Shown: positions 6,416 through 6,847 of the stretch, piece by piece
How positions within the stretch are numbered: the stretch's first letter is position 1
How the letters are laid out: each line of letters opens with the position of its first letter
From: M3007 sp039804245
Lineage (GTDB): Bacteria > Bacteroidota > Bacteroidia > Chitinophagales > Saprospiraceae
NCBI GenBank assembly: GCA_039804245.1
Contig: JBDLWO010000285.1
Location: 1 to 6,847, forward strand
DNA length: 6,847 nucleotides
Direction: 5' to 3'
Translations under genes and position numbers: made by a program
The notes under the pieces: generated by a model
Database searches by the model: none
What the model was told of the DNA's origin: nothing
What the model saw: the letters and a program-made list of their open reading frames with translations, nothing else

Positions 6416-6584
6416 ATGGATCATCCTGACACTCTTATCCGCATTTTTTTTCAGCCCGGCAGAAGCGCAAATCGAAAAAAACGCACCGTTGAAAAGGTAT
6501 TCGACGGGAAAACAGCACTGTGGGCCTCTCACCGATATGGCGAACTTTTCCTGCGCAGAAGCAACAGCACGCCCTTTTGAATAG
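6381..6584 (+). pseudogene. Secreted protein downstream of the anti-sigma gene, frameshifted and truncated
   Basis: The ATG at 6381 lies inside the end of the anti-sigma frame, a 35-bp overlap that suggests coupled translation. It opens with a signal peptide (basic MKQKNARISRSK, hydrophobic WIILTLLSAFFF, then a SPAEAQ cleavage region). After AQIEK the frame crosses seven A bases (6475-6481) and turns into unlikely sequence ending at 6584. In the other frame from 6482 the translation is RTVEKVFDGKTALWASHRYGEL and onward to NSTPF, with a TGA at 6578-6580. This reads as a natural continuation and resembles the start of the mature domain of secreted proteins (DUF4097-like, tentative) that follow ECF sigma/anti-sigma pairs in Bacteroidota. 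One extra A would join the frames. Even so only about 65 residues remain, so the 3' end is also lost. Confidence 0.65.
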
Positions 6585-6594
6585 CTCACTTTTC

Positions 6595-6623
6595 TGTAAC
6601 TTTTTTCATCTTCATCAGACTTA
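6595..6623 (+). promoter_or_regulatory. Possible ECF-type promoter
   Basis: TGTAAC (6595-6600), a 16-bp T- and pyrimidine-rich spacer, then AGACTTA (6617-6623). I associate TGTAAC with a CGTCTTA-like -10 with promoters of ECF sigma loci in Bacteroidota; the -10 here has two mismatches. It lies about 140 bp before the ABC ATPase gene. It could be a genuine sigma-dependent promoter or a remnant of a second, deleted sigma locus. Confidence 0.25.
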
Positions 6624-6652
6624 CATTAAAACCCGGTCAGTCAGTTGGTGGC

Positions 6653-6680
6653 TTGTTTTTTGACATTAGTCAATAAATTG
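6653..6680 (+). promoter_or_regulatory. Weak Bacteroidota-type promoter candidate before the ABC ATPase
   Basis: TTG at 6653-6655 and TAAATTG at 6674-6680 are 18 bp apart, an imperfect match to TTTG-N19-21-TAnnTTTG. Between them TTGAC and GTCAA (6660-6664 and 6669-6673) form a short inverted repeat that could be an operator. A leader of about 70-80 bases to the ATG would result. Confidence 0.22.
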
Positions 6681-6703
6681 CCCTCCATTGGTCGGTTTTC
6701 AGG

Positions 6704-6725
6704 TTGCCGCAGGCAAACGCGGCAA
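6704..6725. repeat. Inverted repeat in the leader of the ABC ATPase gene
   Basis: TTGCCGC (6704-6710) and GCGGCAA (6719-6725) are perfect 7-base complements around an 8-base spacer. It lies 35-56 bp before the ATG at 6760. It may be a leader hairpin or an operator. An alternative smaller stem, TGCC/GGCA, shares its first arm. Confidence 0.35.
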
Positions 6726-6759
6726 TACATTGCACGATAAACAGCACCTGAATAAAATT

Positions 6760-6847
6760 ATGGAACTTCAGATCAGAAACCTCTCCAAGACCTACTCCAA
6801 CGGCGTGAAAGCGCTTGATGATGTATCCCTCAGCATTCCGAGGGGTA
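6760..6847 (+). CDS. ABC transporter ATP-binding protein, N-terminal start (partial, runs off right edge)
   Basis: Only the first 29 residues are in the window. They read MELQIRNLSKTYSNGVKALDDVSLSIPRG, the standard opening of an ABC ATPase: the first strand (LQIRNLSKTY), the aromatic A-loop tyrosine that stacks on the adenine of ATP, a short insert, and the KALDDVSLSIPRG strand directly before the expected Walker A loop. The pattern is closest to ABC-2 type exporter ATPases, which energise export of drugs, lipids or polysaccharides, but the substrate cannot be told from this piece. The ATG follows AATAAAATT without a Shine-Dalgarno. It starts about 175 bp after the eroded sigma locus. Confidence 0.85.
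   Translation, partial: MELQIRNLSKTYSNGVKALDDVSLSIPRG

Noticed and set aside
6074..6589. Minus-strand frame of 171 residues over the damaged sigma locus
   Set aside because: The plus strand gives an anti-sigma-like helix plus a signal peptide, which explains the region better; the minus frame has no family features.

Overview
The window looks like chromosomal DNA of a Bacteroidota member, perhaps a marine saprospirian or relative (inference). None of the recognisable starts has a Shine-Dalgarno sequence; several have a CACC or similar C-rich run directly before ATG. Gene content fits: paired di-iron desaturases, a CpcT/CpeT-like lipoprotein, an OsmC-like protein and an ECF sigma/anti-sigma pair. 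All real genes are on the + strand.

Layout. 1-245: the C-terminal end of an S24/LexA-type domain running off the left edge. 347-832: a small four-helix membrane protein of unknown function. 866-1057: an uncalled C-terminal remnant of a calcineurin-like metallophosphoesterase, with no catalytic half. 1069-1335: a small putative zinc-ribbon protein. 1346-1368: a perfect hairpin, followed by an OsmC-family protein (start probably 1417). 2011-2652: a CpcT/CpeT-type lipoprotein. 2693-4856: two tandem paralogous fatty acid desaturases that overlap by 11 bp. 4891-5415: a protein of unknown function.

5595-6584 holds three damaged genes in the order typical of a Bacteroidota ECF sigma, membrane anti-sigma and secreted-protein locus. 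The sigma factor keeps region 2 but loses region 4. The anti-sigma factor keeps its membrane helix and outer domain but loses its cytoplasmic sigma-binding part. The third gene keeps its signal peptide, then is frameshifted at an A7 tract and cut short. An intergenic stretch with weak promoter-like and hairpin signals leads to the start of an ABC transporter ATPase (6760 to the right edge).

Together the window is a housekeeping/membrane-lipid region with intact genes in its middle and clear gene erosion on both sides. I do not see a defence system, mobile element, CRISPR array or RNA gene. The most unusual content is the internally deleted sigma/anti-sigma locus, the phosphoesterase remnant, the coupled desaturase pair and the palindromes at gene ends.
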